In this document: one piece after another, positions 7,285-14,342 of the stretch
Layout of the letters: every line of letters begins with the position of its first letter
Position numbering within the stretch: the stretch's first letter is position 1
Assembly (NCBI GenBank): GCA_019594235.1
Contig: JAFDTG010000009.1
Coordinates: 1 to 22,817, forward strand
DNA from: Candidatus Saliniplasma halalkaliphilum
Lineage (GTDB): Archaea > Thermoplasmatota > Thermoplasmata > Halarchaeoplasmatales > Halarchaeoplasmataceae
Direction: 5' to 3'
DNA length: 22,817 bases
Notes under the pieces: model-generated
Databases searched by the model: none
What the model was told of the DNA's origin: nothing
The model's input: the letters and a program-made list of their open reading frames with translations, nothing else
Translations under genes and position numbers: made by a program

Positions 7285-8238
7285 TTACCGTGCATCCTCA
7301 TCGATCTTTTTCAACAATTGGGCAGTTGAAATGATGTCTTCTTTATTGTGTTCCAATATTGGAATCAAAGGACCCGGATTTCCTTTCTTAAGATAGATCT
7401 TGTAAAACTGTGGAACCATAGCACTTGATACGTCGTTTTCTCTCTCCTTGTTCAAAACATGCTTTTCTAAAGTTCCCAGCCTGTGATTTGGTATACCTTT
7501 TTTCCATACTCCTCTAGAAAAATGTAAAACATCGAAGTGGGGCTTATCAATATCCCCTTCCAAACCATAATTTTTCATCCTCTCAGAAATGAATCTACTA
7601 TCGAAACTTCTACCGTTGAAGCTTACGAAACTACCAAATTCATCAGAAATGTCCAGAAATTCCTGGATGATCGCTTTTTCCTCTTTCAAATTCCTAGCTA
7701 ACAACTGCTTTACTTTAAGACTCCCACCCGAATAACTCCCGATACCTATGAGGAATACTGGGCAATATCTCAAACCCATGGTCTCGATATCGAAGAACAG
7801 TAGGTCCTCTTTATCAGCGAATTCAACCAATTTTTGATTTAGTGGGTGATTCAATGGATAACACTTCTCTACCCTTTTTTGCAATCTTTTCAGGTCTCTA
7901 CATTCTACCTCATCGATTATCTCTTCCACATGACTACAAAAACGGTCATGATCTTTTAATCCACGATGATCTTGAATACCGTTTTTCTTTAACTTTTCCT
8001 CGGTCTTTTTACCTATTCCAGGAACTAATTTCAAGTCGGAGAGTAATTCGTTTTCAACCAATTTACAGTCTTTTATATTGAAGTTCGCCTCAACTTCATC
8101 TATTAATTCATAGAATCCACCTACTCCGTTCTCCTTTATTTTCCCATGGATGATGTCTTCCAGACTATCGCCTTTGTGTTCGGATATGAGTTTCCATTTC
8201 AACCGTTCTGAACGATATATGTTTCTATCGGGTTCCAT
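7285..8238 (-). CDS. helix-hairpin-helix plus RNase H-fold 3'-5' exonuclease (COG3359/YprB-like)
   Basis: This 317-residue protein has two parts. Residues 68-87 hold a helix-hairpin-helix motif (LVPGIGKKTEEKLKKNG) that probably binds DNA backbone. Residues about 145-310 form a DEDD-type exonuclease of the RNase H fold: D150 and E152 in FDIET, N208 and D213 in FNGRSFD, D236, and the final H297...D301 pair in HNKED. That set is complete, so nuclease activity is likely, on DNA or RNA 3' ends. The domain belongs to the predicted ribonuclease H-like group found in Bacillus YprB and archaeal homologues, often with helicases; no helicase is adjacent here. The first 65 residues, which I do not recognise, include a segment ERLKWKLISEHKGDSLEDII. 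It stands alone, converging on tRNA-Glu. Confidence 0.85.
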   Translation of the reverse strand: MEPDRNIYRSERLKWKLISEHKGDSLEDIIHGKIKENGVGGFYELIDEVEANFNIKDCKLVENELLSDLKLVPGIGKKTEEKLKKNGIQDHRGLKDHDRFCSHVEEIIDEVECRDLKRLQKRVEKCYPLNHPLNQKLVEFADKEDLLFFDIETMGLRYCPVFLIGIGSYSGGSLKVKQLLARNLKEEKAIIQEFLDISDEFGSFVSFNGRSFDSRFISERMKNYGLEGDIDKPHFDVLHFSRGVWKKGIPNHRLGTLEKHVLNKERENDVSSAMVPQFYKIYLKKGNPGPLIPILEHNKEDIISTAQLLKKIDEDAR

Positions 8239-8387
8239 CTCTATTTTTACTATTTTCTTTACTCACAAAAATAGTTATCGGAAGATACCTTAGGTTTGAT
8301 ATGAGTCATTGAGCTATTTTAGCTGAAAGATTAATTATACCCGATGAGGTTGAAACAGGATCATAGAGTTCTTTTCGCTCTTCACAC

Positions 8388-9122
8388 TTACCCATATAAT
8401 GGTGGATGAGCAGATCTTCCATTCATATCTTTCTTCAATTTTTCTGTTTGCTGGACCAAGTCTTCGAATTCTTTCTCTAGCTTATCAGCACTATCGAGTA
8501 GTGTCTGAGTATCTATTTCTAGATCTTTATATTCTGCTAATTTATCTAACAAAGCTGCAGAAGCTCTTGGATCTGGTAGTTTATGAGCACCCTCTGCGAA
8601 CAATCCGAGCGCTTTAATGTCATGTTCTACAGCTTCAAGTAGAAGGGAACTTGAGATGCCAGCAATCGCACCTCTCTCAATCATCTCTATACCCATCTCT
8701 TCTAATTCTTGTACATGTTCTCGGCTACTCAAAACACCCCATATCTTTACCTCGTCCGTATCTTCTTTTTTAGGTATTCCGTCTAGAGTTATTATCTCAC
8801 CGACTCCTTTTTCTATGCTCCATTCTACGATTTCAGAAGCTAGCATAGGAGTCAATTGATTTGGGATAACCATATCTGATTTTACGAGTATCAAGTCATC
8901 ATGCATAAAAAATCTCAAAGGTCTTCTAGGCACACCATCAAATATAACCGAAGTCGGAGGGAATTCATCACAAGTAAGAGACGCTACCTGAACCATATCT
9001 AAACTGTTGATCAGTTGTTCACTAGCGATCCCTCCTATCAATCCATTAGCAGGAAAACCAGCTATAAGGCATTCTACATCAGATATATCTTCATTTTCTA
9101 TTATCTCATAACAAGGAACCAT
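8388..9122 (-). CDS. PAC2-family proteasome assembly chaperone-like protein
   Basis: This 244-residue protein matches the PAC2 family (COG1938/COG2047). Characteristic segments are LIAGFPANGLIGGIASEQL near the N-terminus, FPPTSVIFDGVPRRPLR around residues 54-70, and GAIAGISSSLL near residue 150, which form the nucleoside-phosphorylase-like fold. The C-terminal 45 residues are highly charged and probably coiled coil (KLEKEFEDLVQQTEKLKKD). Archaeal members (PbaA/PbaB) were first proposed as proteasome assembly chaperones; for PbaA other roles have been discussed, so the precise function is open. The protein ends GRSAHPPLYG; it lacks the HbYX tail (hydrophobic-Tyr-any) that docks on proteasomes in PbaB-like members, although the last residues LYG are close to one. 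It is monocistronic, with TATA-like sequence and GGGTG upstream of the ATG. Confidence 0.88.
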   Translation of the reverse strand: MVPCYEIIENEDISDVECLIAGFPANGLIGGIASEQLINSLDMVQVASLTCDEFPPTSVIFDGVPRRPLRFFMHDDLILVKSDMVIPNQLTPMLASEIVEWSIEKGVGEIITLDGIPKKEDTDEVKIWGVLSSREHVQELEEMGIEMIERGAIAGISSSLLLEAVEHDIKALGLFAEGAHKLPDPRASAALLDKLAEYKDLEIDTQTLLDSADKLEKEFEDLVQQTEKLKKDMNGRSAHPPLYG

Positions 9123-9263
9123 CTATATACACCCGTTTATATATTGTATCATGTTGTATTTTTAACTTTTCATTAATTTAAAGTTCCGAAAATAACCAAA
9201 AGAATTATAGAGCCCTTATTATCTAAAATCCAATTAATCGGTTAAATCGAGACGTGATATTTG

Positions 9264-9692
9264 ATGGTTGAAAAATCTAGAAAGGAAAAATTGGATGACG
9301 TCTTTCAAGAATACAAAGAAATTTGGAAACAACTTTCATTTTTATTTGTTGCAGGTGTAATCATACTTTTAGTAGGAATTATTTTAGGATCAAATTTTTT
9401 ATCTTATCTGGGTGTTGCTCTTCTTAAGGGCAGTTTTATCGGAATATTTTTGGGTATATATCTTGGCTTTAGTTTAGGTTGGATAGTACCTATAGTTATC
9501 AACCTGTTTTTAGGAGTCTATATAGCTTTTATACTGTTTGGTACACCTGAGGCTGTATTTGCCTCTTATATATCACCCGCCATTGGAGGATTAACAGGCT
9601 GGTATTCATCCAGACGAAGAATATTTTTGGATAAAGGTGCAGAATCTGATTATTTCAAGAATAAACGATCTTTGTTCTCTGATAACAAATAG
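9264..9692 (+). CDS. small polytopic membrane protein upstream of FtsZ-like gene
   Basis: This 142-residue protein has a charged amphipathic N-terminus of about 22 residues (KSRKEKLDDVFQEYKEIWKQ), then three or four membrane segments: about 23-45, 50-70, 72-92 and a weaker one near 97-112. A positive cluster SSRRR follows, then a polar C-terminal tail ending DNK. By the positive-inside pattern, both termini could be cytoplasmic. I do not recognise a family. The ATG at 9264 is preceded by GTGAT with a five-base gap, so it is preferred to the TTG three bases earlier. The next gene, an FtsZ-like protein, starts 37 bases after the stop on the same strand, so a joint transcript and a membrane-partner role are plausible but unproven. 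Confidence 0.75.
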   Translation: MVEKSRKEKLDDVFQEYKEIWKQLSFLFVAGVIILLVGIILGSNFLSYLGVALLKGSFIGIFLGIYLGFSLGWIVPIVINLFLGVYIAFILFGTPEAVFASYISPAIGGLTGWYSSRRRIFLDKGAESDYFKNKRSLFSDNK

Positions 9693-9729
9693 TTTTTTAT
9701 CTAATCAATTATTATGAGGGACGTATAAG

Positions 9730-10647
9730 ATGGGAAAAACCTTGAGATTTGGAGCAGAAACAAATAGAGATAGACCAAAAACAAAAGTATTCGGTATAGG
9801 TGGTGCAGGAAGGAATATATTATCATCTCTAATGGATGACCAATCGGTAACGAATATGTCATTTTGTGAAGTAGGTGAAAAAAAACGATTCAATAATTGT
9901 TCTTTTATCAATATCAATAAAAAAGAAATCAGAGATTCTTATGATTCTATGATGAATATAGGAAATTCATACTCTAATTTATCCGAAGAGAAAATAAACC
10001 GCTCTACAGAAAAAGGTGACCTTTTTTACATATTATCTGGTCTTGGGGGGGAAACGGGAAGTTGGACCACTCCTATATTTTCAAAAAAAGCTTCAAAGCA
10101 AGGTTTCACAATGGTATTTGTTGCAATGCCTTTTAGAAATGAAGGTGGTTCCAGATACCGTCTAGCTAAAGAATCAAAGGAAAAGATAAGCAAGAACTGT
10201 GACGTCCTAGCTGTTTTTGAGAACAGTAGATTACTAAAAATGAGTCCTCATCTTCCCATGACAAAAGCTTTCGATGTTATGAATTCTATTATTATGCTCC
10301 CTATTACTGATTTCAACGCGGTTATGACTAGAGGGGATATATCTTCCTTACAGGAATTCTGTAAAGGTGTGGATGAATTTAGGATCGGTGCCGGTTACGG
10401 AAAAGGTAGAAAAAGAGGAAAAAGAGCATCTAAAGAAGCTTATAGGTCCCCTTGGTTGGATGAACCTGAAAAATACGAAACTATTTTAACAGTAGTTACC
10501 AGCGGTCAGGGTTCTGCTGAATTAGAGGCAGAAGACGCTTTAGAAGTGATACGAAGAAGGTCTCCAAATGCAAATATAATGTGGGGCTTGAGAAAAGATC
10601 CAAATTTGGGTGAAAGAACACGCGTTACATTATTAGCTGCAATATAG
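9730..10647 (+). CDS. divergent FtsZ/tubulin-superfamily protein, probably GTPase-deficient
   Basis: The 305-residue protein aligns along the FtsZ core. FGIGGAGRNIL (21-31) matches the N-terminal nucleotide loop; GLGGETGSWTTP (104-115) matches the tubulin signature GMGGGTGTGAAP but with Glu and Trp at two glycine positions; PFRNEGGSR (134-142) matches the P-F-x2-E-G-x2-R region; and ITDFNAV (192-198) matches the T7 loop NVDFADV. In that loop the first aspartate is kept (D194), but the asparagine is Ile192 and the second aspartate is Ala197. The T7 loop completes GTP hydrolysis in the neighbouring subunit, so hydrolysis is probably lost. A basic segment GKGRKRGKR (224-232) is unusual. The protein ends at the last core strand (TRVTLLAAI), with no C-terminal linker or partner-binding tail. 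It is not the main cell-division FtsZ. A small membrane protein precedes it. Confidence 0.85.
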   Translation: MGKTLRFGAETNRDRPKTKVFGIGGAGRNILSSLMDDQSVTNMSFCEVGEKKRFNNCSFININKKEIRDSYDSMMNIGNSYSNLSEEKINRSTEKGDLFYILSGLGGETGSWTTPIFSKKASKQGFTMVFVAMPFRNEGGSRYRLAKESKEKISKNCDVLAVFENSRLLKMSPHLPMTKAFDVMNSIIMLPITDFNAVMTRGDISSLQEFCKGVDEFRIGAGYGKGRKRGKRASKEAYRSPWLDEPEKYETILTVVTSGQGSAELEAEDALEVIRRRSPNANIMWGLRKDPNLGERTRVTLLAAI

Positions 10648-10681
10648 AAAAATAGAAAAAAAGTTTTTTTGAGCGTTTTTA
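10648..10681. terminator. bidirectional A/T-tract terminator
   Basis: Between the converging FtsZ-like and surface-protein genes, the plus strand reads A-rich then GTTTTTTTGAGCGTTTTT, so each strand has oligo-T runs just after its stop codon. This fits archaeal T-tract termination for both genes. There is no convincing hairpin. Confidence 0.55.
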
Positions 10682-11701
10682 CTCTTTTTTCTTGAAGTAA
10701 TAGTATGCTACTGGAACAGCTCCTGCCATCAACATCAGTGGAATACCGATGAATGGTATGGATTCCTCAGCTGACATCTCAATATATTGTGTGCTAAAGT
10801 GTTCTATGTGGAAGACATACATCGCTCCTCCACCTGCACTGGCGTTCGATTCGTCTAGACCCTCATAATTAACTGCATCACTTGTTTCTATTTCTAAGTC
10901 TCCTTCGGCATCAGCTAGATGTTCATCTGCGAAAGCCTTGTTAATCAGAATGGTCACATGGTTCGGCTCTTCTTTTTCATCAGTTGCCTCTATAGTCAGT
11001 GTTTCTCCATCGAAGTCCACTGTAACTTCGTCAATACCATCCGAATGTCCAGCATTTATCACCAATGCAGCCCAAGGTTCATAACCTTCTACTTTGAGGA
11101 AGGTCGCTACTCCCTGTGCTGCTGCATCTTCTGCTCTATTCCGTTCTTTTTGACCATCTACAGGTGTATCAAAATCAAATGATTGTGACATCTCTATCGT
11201 CTGTGTACTGAATTCCTCCACTTGGAAGACATACATCGCTCCTCCACCGGCACTTGCATTCGAGTTATCCATCCCTTCGTAGTTCACAGCATCGCTTGTT
11301 TCTATTTCTAAGTCACTTTCAGCGTCCGCTAGATATTCATCGGCGAATTCTTTGTTTATCAGTATTGTTACGTGATTTGTCGAGTTACTATCCTGTGCTT
11401 CTATCCTTAGGGTTCCGTCTTCGAAACTTGCTGAAACAGCGTCAACACCTCTTGGATCACCGGCGTTTATAACTAACGCAGCCCATGGTTCATAGTCTTC
11501 AACTTTCAAAAATGTTGCTGCACCATGTGAGGCAGCGTTCTCAGCTCTGTTCCTAAACATTTCCCCACCATCCACAGGGGGGTCAAAATCATCTATCGGT
11601 CCGCTTTCTTCGGCAATCGATGTAGTCGCTAGTGATACTGGGATTAAAGCTATCAGTATTACGCTCAATATTACTCCTAATTTTTTGTATATCGCTTTCA
11701 T
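10679..11701 (-). CDS. secreted, membrane-anchored surface protein with two tandem repeats
   Basis: The protein has 340 residues from ATG 11701 (preceded by GTGAT with a four-base gap; an in-frame GTG at 11710 is the alternative). It has a signal peptide (basic start, then LGVILSVILIALIPVSLA), two copies of a ~131-residue domain, and a C-terminal membrane anchor (IPFIGIPLMLMAGAVPVAYY) followed by FKKKE as a stop-transfer. Each repeat contains FLKV.(D/G)YEPWAALVINAG, NHVTILINK.FADE.LADAE, and DLEIETSDAVNYEG...NASAGGGAMYVF; the copies are roughly 70 percent identical by eye. The surface part is acidic, as in haloadapted or archaeal envelope proteins, and NAS/NST sites could be N-glycosylated. 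I do not recognise the domain. It is followed by a T-rich terminator and preceded by the 96-residue gene on the same strand. Confidence 0.8.
   Translation of the reverse strand: MKAIYKKLGVILSVILIALIPVSLATTSIAEESGPIDDFDPPVDGGEMFRNRAENAASHGAATFLKVEDYEPWAALVINAGDPRGVDAVSASFEDGTLRIEAQDSNSTNHVTILINKEFADEYLADAESDLEIETSDAVNYEGMDNSNASAGGGAMYVFQVEEFSTQTIEMSQSFDFDTPVDGQKERNRAEDAAAQGVATFLKVEGYEPWAALVINAGHSDGIDEVTVDFDGETLTIEATDEKEEPNHVTILINKAFADEHLADAEGDLEIETSDAVNYEGLDESNASAGGGAMYVFHIEHFSTQYIEMSAEESIPFIGIPLMLMAGAVPVAYYYFKKKE
10772..11164 (-). repeat. tandem domain repeat, copy 2
   Basis: This is the C-terminal of two ~131-residue repeats inside the surface protein gene, running from PVDGQ to the final IEMS before the anchor. 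Stretches of identical DNA are shared with copy 1, for example across the AGGGAMYVF region, which shows an internal duplication and not convergence. Boundaries are set from the protein alignment. Confidence 0.8.
11186..11578 (-). repeat. tandem domain repeat, copy 1
   Basis: This is the N-terminal repeat, running from PVDGG to IEMS, separated from copy 2 by a short linker (QSFDFDT). The main differences from copy 2 are around the middle acidic turn (DSNST against DEKEEP). Confidence 0.8.
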
Positions 11702-11763
11702 GTTTATCACTACTAATAAATCGGTGCCTATTTTAAAAAAGGGTTTTGGTACAACACTAGAAC

Positions 11764-11803
11764 AATAGATAAGAAAAAAGATGGTAAAGAAGTTAAAAAA
11801 GGG
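11764..11803 (-). terminator. T-rich tail after the 96-residue gene
   Basis: On the minus strand the stop codon of the 96-residue gene is followed by CCCCTTTTTTAACTTC and another run of six T shortly after. This looks like an archaeal oligo-T terminator, so the surface protein downstream probably has its own promoter. Confidence 0.45.
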
Positions 11804-11805
11804 GT

Positions 11806-12096
11806 TTAACCGAAGACCGTTCCCATACCTTGGGCAGCAGCTTCATCTTCTTTTTCTATGGCTTTTTTTACTTCTTCAGCGTTCTCAGCTTTTTCTATAC
11901 CTTCTTCACTGAATAATTCAACTGCTCTTTCAACTGCTTCTTCGCTACCTTCAACCAGGAAATAATTTACGTCTTCTTTCATACCCAAACTTTTTCCATC
12001 TCTTATACTGGTTGTTTGTCGGCTAACTAACTCATCGGACAATACATCCTGGATCAGCTCGAATTTATCGGAGTCAACTTCAAATACTGCATACAT
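11806..12096 (-). CDS. hypothetical 96-residue acidic protein
   Basis: I do not recognise this protein. It begins MYAVFEVDSDKFELIQDVL, a beta strand then helix, followed by a strand-like VNYFLVEGS and a helix EEAVERAVELFSEEGI, so a small alpha/beta ferredoxin-like or ACT-like fold is likely for residues 1-72. The rest is a very charged helix (ENAEEVKKAIEKEDEAA) and a distinct uncharged tail GMGTVFG, which looks like a conserved docking peptide. The ATG is preceded by AGGTATGAT. It is a cytosolic protein without signal peptide or membrane segment. Its neighbours on the same strand are the STAND regulator upstream and the repeat surface protein downstream; gaps of 56 and about 105 bases leave co-transcription open. 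Confidence 0.7.
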   Translation of the reverse strand: MYAVFEVDSDKFELIQDVLSDELVSRQTTSIRDGKSLGMKEDVNYFLVEGSEEAVERAVELFSEEGIEKAENAEEVKKAIEKEDEAAAQGMGTVFG

Positions 12097-12152
12097 GTTA
12101 TCATACCTGCCAATCTCTTATGTAATAAAAATATTACTATCTATAACAGCTA

Positions 12153-13298
12153 TTATTTCAATTCTTCCGATTTCAAAAATATCAATAACGAAATCTGTTC
12201 TTTACTGAGTGGACTTACTTCATGAAGCTTGTCACGATCTTCTTCTTTCAAAAGTTTAAGTAAGAGTGGGGACCCTTTTGTCATCAACATCAATCTATCT
12301 AAAGCATCTTTTTTCAAGCGGGTTTCTAAGAGTTCTTGGGCATCATCTTTATCTAATGGGGAGATGTCTATTTCCCTTACATTATCGTTGTTCACATCTT
12401 CGATTTTATAGAACCTCTCGTAGACGGGTATTCCTTTCCTGGATGTGATAAGGAGTTTACTTTTATTATCTCTATCATTTATTTTTAAATATTCATCAAG
12501 AAAATCGACAAAGTCGTCATCAATCTCATAATAATCATCGAACACGGTCAGTACATTTTTTTGGGATAAGTTTTCTATTATGTTATTCTTTTCTTCTGCA
12601 CCTAACTCTTTAAAAAAAGATTCGATTTGTTCTTTAATCCTTTCTAAGGGTTTTTTAGCGGCTTTAATCCACAATACATGTCTATTTATTTCTTCAATAA
12701 AAGAACGAGCTAGGGTTGAACTACCATACCCCCTTCTGCCGAGTATGACGGCTACGGGAATATCGCTTTCAAACCACCTTTCTAACTCCTCTAATTCTCT
12801 TTTTCTATTGATCAATTCTTCGAATCGAGGCGCATCTTCTAATAAAGTGATAGTCTCTTCAGTTTCATCGATATTCAATGGTAGATTCTCATCCTCTATA
12901 ATAAATATCAACTCTAATAGAGTGACGTTTTTATCATACCTCTCTAATACTTTAGATATTCGCATGGATCTTTTTTTTTCTTTATAGACCACTGGTATCT
13001 CATTATCTACTAAATTTTCATAAAGAATATTTGACTTATCAAAACCCTTTCTTGTTAACCTGTAAGTTTTTAATTTCCGTTCATGACCTTCAACACTGCA
13101 TAAATCTTCGTTTAGGCAACCTTCTTCTCTTAGGTCTTTTAGTATTCTTGAAGCATGTGTCCTTGACATACCTATGTTTTCAGAAATGCCTTTTTGAGTC
13201 ACATCTTCTGGTAGGTCGTTTTCTTCATCTAAACCGATGTAATCTCTTAGAAATAGAAGAACTTTATCTTTGTAGTTCAATGATAATTCTGATTTCAT
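12153..13298 (-). CDS. winged-helix STAND-type ATPase with degenerate P-loop
   Basis: This 381-residue protein has an N-terminal winged helix (about 10-85, including ISENIGMSRTHASRILKDL as helix-turn-helix), a linker, and a STAND/NB-ARC-like ATPase from about 160. The P-loop reads GRRGYGSST (187-195): the invariant lysine is replaced by serine at 193. Walker B is NVLTVFDD (248-255), a sensor-like LLITSR is at 282-287, and the GxP motif is GSPLLLKLL (342-350). The TPR or other sensor domain that normally follows in this family is missing, as the protein ends about 30 residues after the GxP motif. It is probably a DNA-binding transcription regulator that may bind but not hydrolyse ATP. It resembles the gene at the left edge in domain logic. 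No frameshift is visible. Confidence 0.85.
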   Translation of the reverse strand: MKSELSLNYKDKVLLFLRDYIGLDEENDLPEDVTQKGISENIGMSRTHASRILKDLREEGCLNEDLCSVEGHERKLKTYRLTRKGFDKSNILYENLVDNEIPVVYKEKKRSMRISKVLERYDKNVTLLELIFIIEDENLPLNIDETEETITLLEDAPRFEELINRKRELEELERWFESDIPVAVILGRRGYGSSTLARSFIEEINRHVLWIKAAKKPLERIKEQIESFFKELGAEEKNNIIENLSQKNVLTVFDDYYEIDDDFVDFLDEYLKINDRDNKSKLLITSRKGIPVYERFYKIEDVNNDNVREIDISPLDKDDAQELLETRLKKDALDRLMLMTKGSPLLLKLLKEEDRDKLHEVSPLSKEQISLLIFLKSEELK

Positions 13299-13352
13299 TC
13301 TGATTTTAGAAAAGAAGTTTATCTTACTTTAATTTTTACATGGTTGATAACA

Positions 13353-13970
13353 CTATTTCTTGGGTGTAAAATTGATGCCACAGTATCTCTTAAGATAAGG
13401 TACTTTATCTTCAAGATAATCTTCTAAATATTCATCTCTCTTTTCCATGTATTCCTCTTTCAACAGATCAAAGAAAACCCAATCCATACGATTACCAAAT
13501 AGATAACCACTTTTTCTTGCAACACCTGTTTTTTTGAAACCAAACCTTTCTAATACTTTGTGTGCTCTTTTATTTATCGAACTGCTCCAGGCGCTTATCC
13601 TATCGTAATTTTTATGGACGAATAACATCTCACATAAACCTAAGGTGATATTAGTGCCCAATCCTTTGTTCCAAAAATCTTTTTCCCCGATGTATGTCCC
13701 GATATCTGCGTTTCTAACTTTATTAGAACGCTTTTTTACAGTGGCAATACCAACTGCTTTATCATCCTCGATCAGTTCAACGATCATCACTAGTTTATTA
13801 TCGTCTTTAAGGTTCTCCTCGTACTCTTTTTCCACGTCATCCATGTTCTTAAAAACTATCGGTTCACCTCTGGAAAAAAGAGTTACCTGATGTTCACTTT
13901 CCCAATTAACTAACAGATGGATATCCTCCCTATCCATGGCACGAAATCTAATTTCTCCGATCTCGAACAT
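13353..13970 (-). CDS. GNAT-family N-acetyltransferase (RimJ/RimL-like)
   Basis: This 205-residue protein transfers an acetyl group from acetyl-CoA to an amine, often a protein N-terminus or small molecule. The GNAT core is seen in IRFRAMDREDIHLLVNWES (strand 1 and helix), KAVGIATV, then the acetyl-CoA loop WNKGLGT (Q/R-x2-G-x-G/A variant), and the terminal NKRAHKVLERFGFKKTGV. A C-terminal extension of about 35 charged residues (EEYMEKRDEYLEDYLEDKV) continues past the usual domain. The ATG has a good AAGGTGGG 5-6 bases upstream. TFS follows upstream on the same strand by 19 bases, so the two may form an operon. The substrate is unknown. Confidence 0.88.
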   Translation of the reverse strand: MFEIGEIRFRAMDREDIHLLVNWESEHQVTLFSRGEPIVFKNMDDVEKEYEENLKDDNKLVMIVELIEDDKAVGIATVKKRSNKVRNADIGTYIGEKDFWNKGLGTNITLGLCEMLFVHKNYDRISAWSSSINKRAHKVLERFGFKKTGVARKSGYLFGNRMDWVFFDLLKEEYMEKRDEYLEDYLEDKVPYLKRYCGINFTPKK

Positions 13971-13989
13971 TTAACCCACCTTGATTATT

Positions 13990-14292
13990 TTAATATTCTC
14001 TCCATGTATGACGGCATTCCGTGCATCTATAAATTCTCGTTTCAGGTTCATCGGCAGCTCTTGTTTGTTCCAATCTCCAGTAGGCTTTGTTATTATCACA
14101 TTCTGGGCATCTAACTTTAGTTGTTGGTAAAGTATCCACCTCTTCTTCGATAATTATCGTTTCTTTGGTCTGTTTTTTAGATGTGATAGATGTATGGTCC
14201 TCATCTTTGACCTTTCTGGTAAATTCACATTTTTTACAGAACCATTCTCCTTCATTGGGCTTCATTAACGAATTGCAGTTTGGACAGAACAT
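13990..14292 (-). CDS. tfs: transcription elongation factor TFS (RpoM/TFIIS-like)
   Basis: TFS stimulates cleavage of backtracked RNA by archaeal RNA polymerase. The 100-residue protein has the expected two zinc ribbons: C3-x2-C6 and C19-x2-C22 at the N-terminus, C62-x2-C65 and C90-x2-C93 at the C-terminus. The catalytic acidic tip is intact at D81-E82 within TRAADEPETRIY, matching the conserved R-x-x-D-E motif of active TFS, so this is a working cleavage factor and not the inhibitory paralogue type. A charged linker rich in Lys, Thr and Glu joins the ribbons. It lies upstream of the GNAT gene with 19 bases between them; a co-transcript is likely. Confidence 0.96.
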   Translation of the reverse strand: MFCPNCNSLMKPNEGEWFCKKCEFTRKVKDEDHTSITSKKQTKETIIIEEEVDTLPTTKVRCPECDNNKAYWRLEQTRAADEPETRIYRCTECRHTWREY

Positions 14293-14342
14293 CTTATTCA
14301 GGGAATACTACTAGTGGTAGAATATAAAGTTTACGTGGTAAT

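Noticed and set aside
8310..8324. Short hairpin AGCT-ATTTT-AGCT in the same gap
   Set aside because: Only four base pairs in AT-rich DNA, with no T tract placed for termination; likely chance.
8239..8387. Possible box C/D guide RNA in the 149-base gap upstream of the exonuclease gene
   Set aside because: GATGA and CTGA-like words occur, but not in the C-D'-C'-D order with proper spacing on either strand.
12580..12987. Plus-strand open frame of 135 codons opposite the STAND ATPase gene
   Set aside because: The translation shows only low-complexity hydrophobic and serine-rich stretches produced by the antisense of charged helices.
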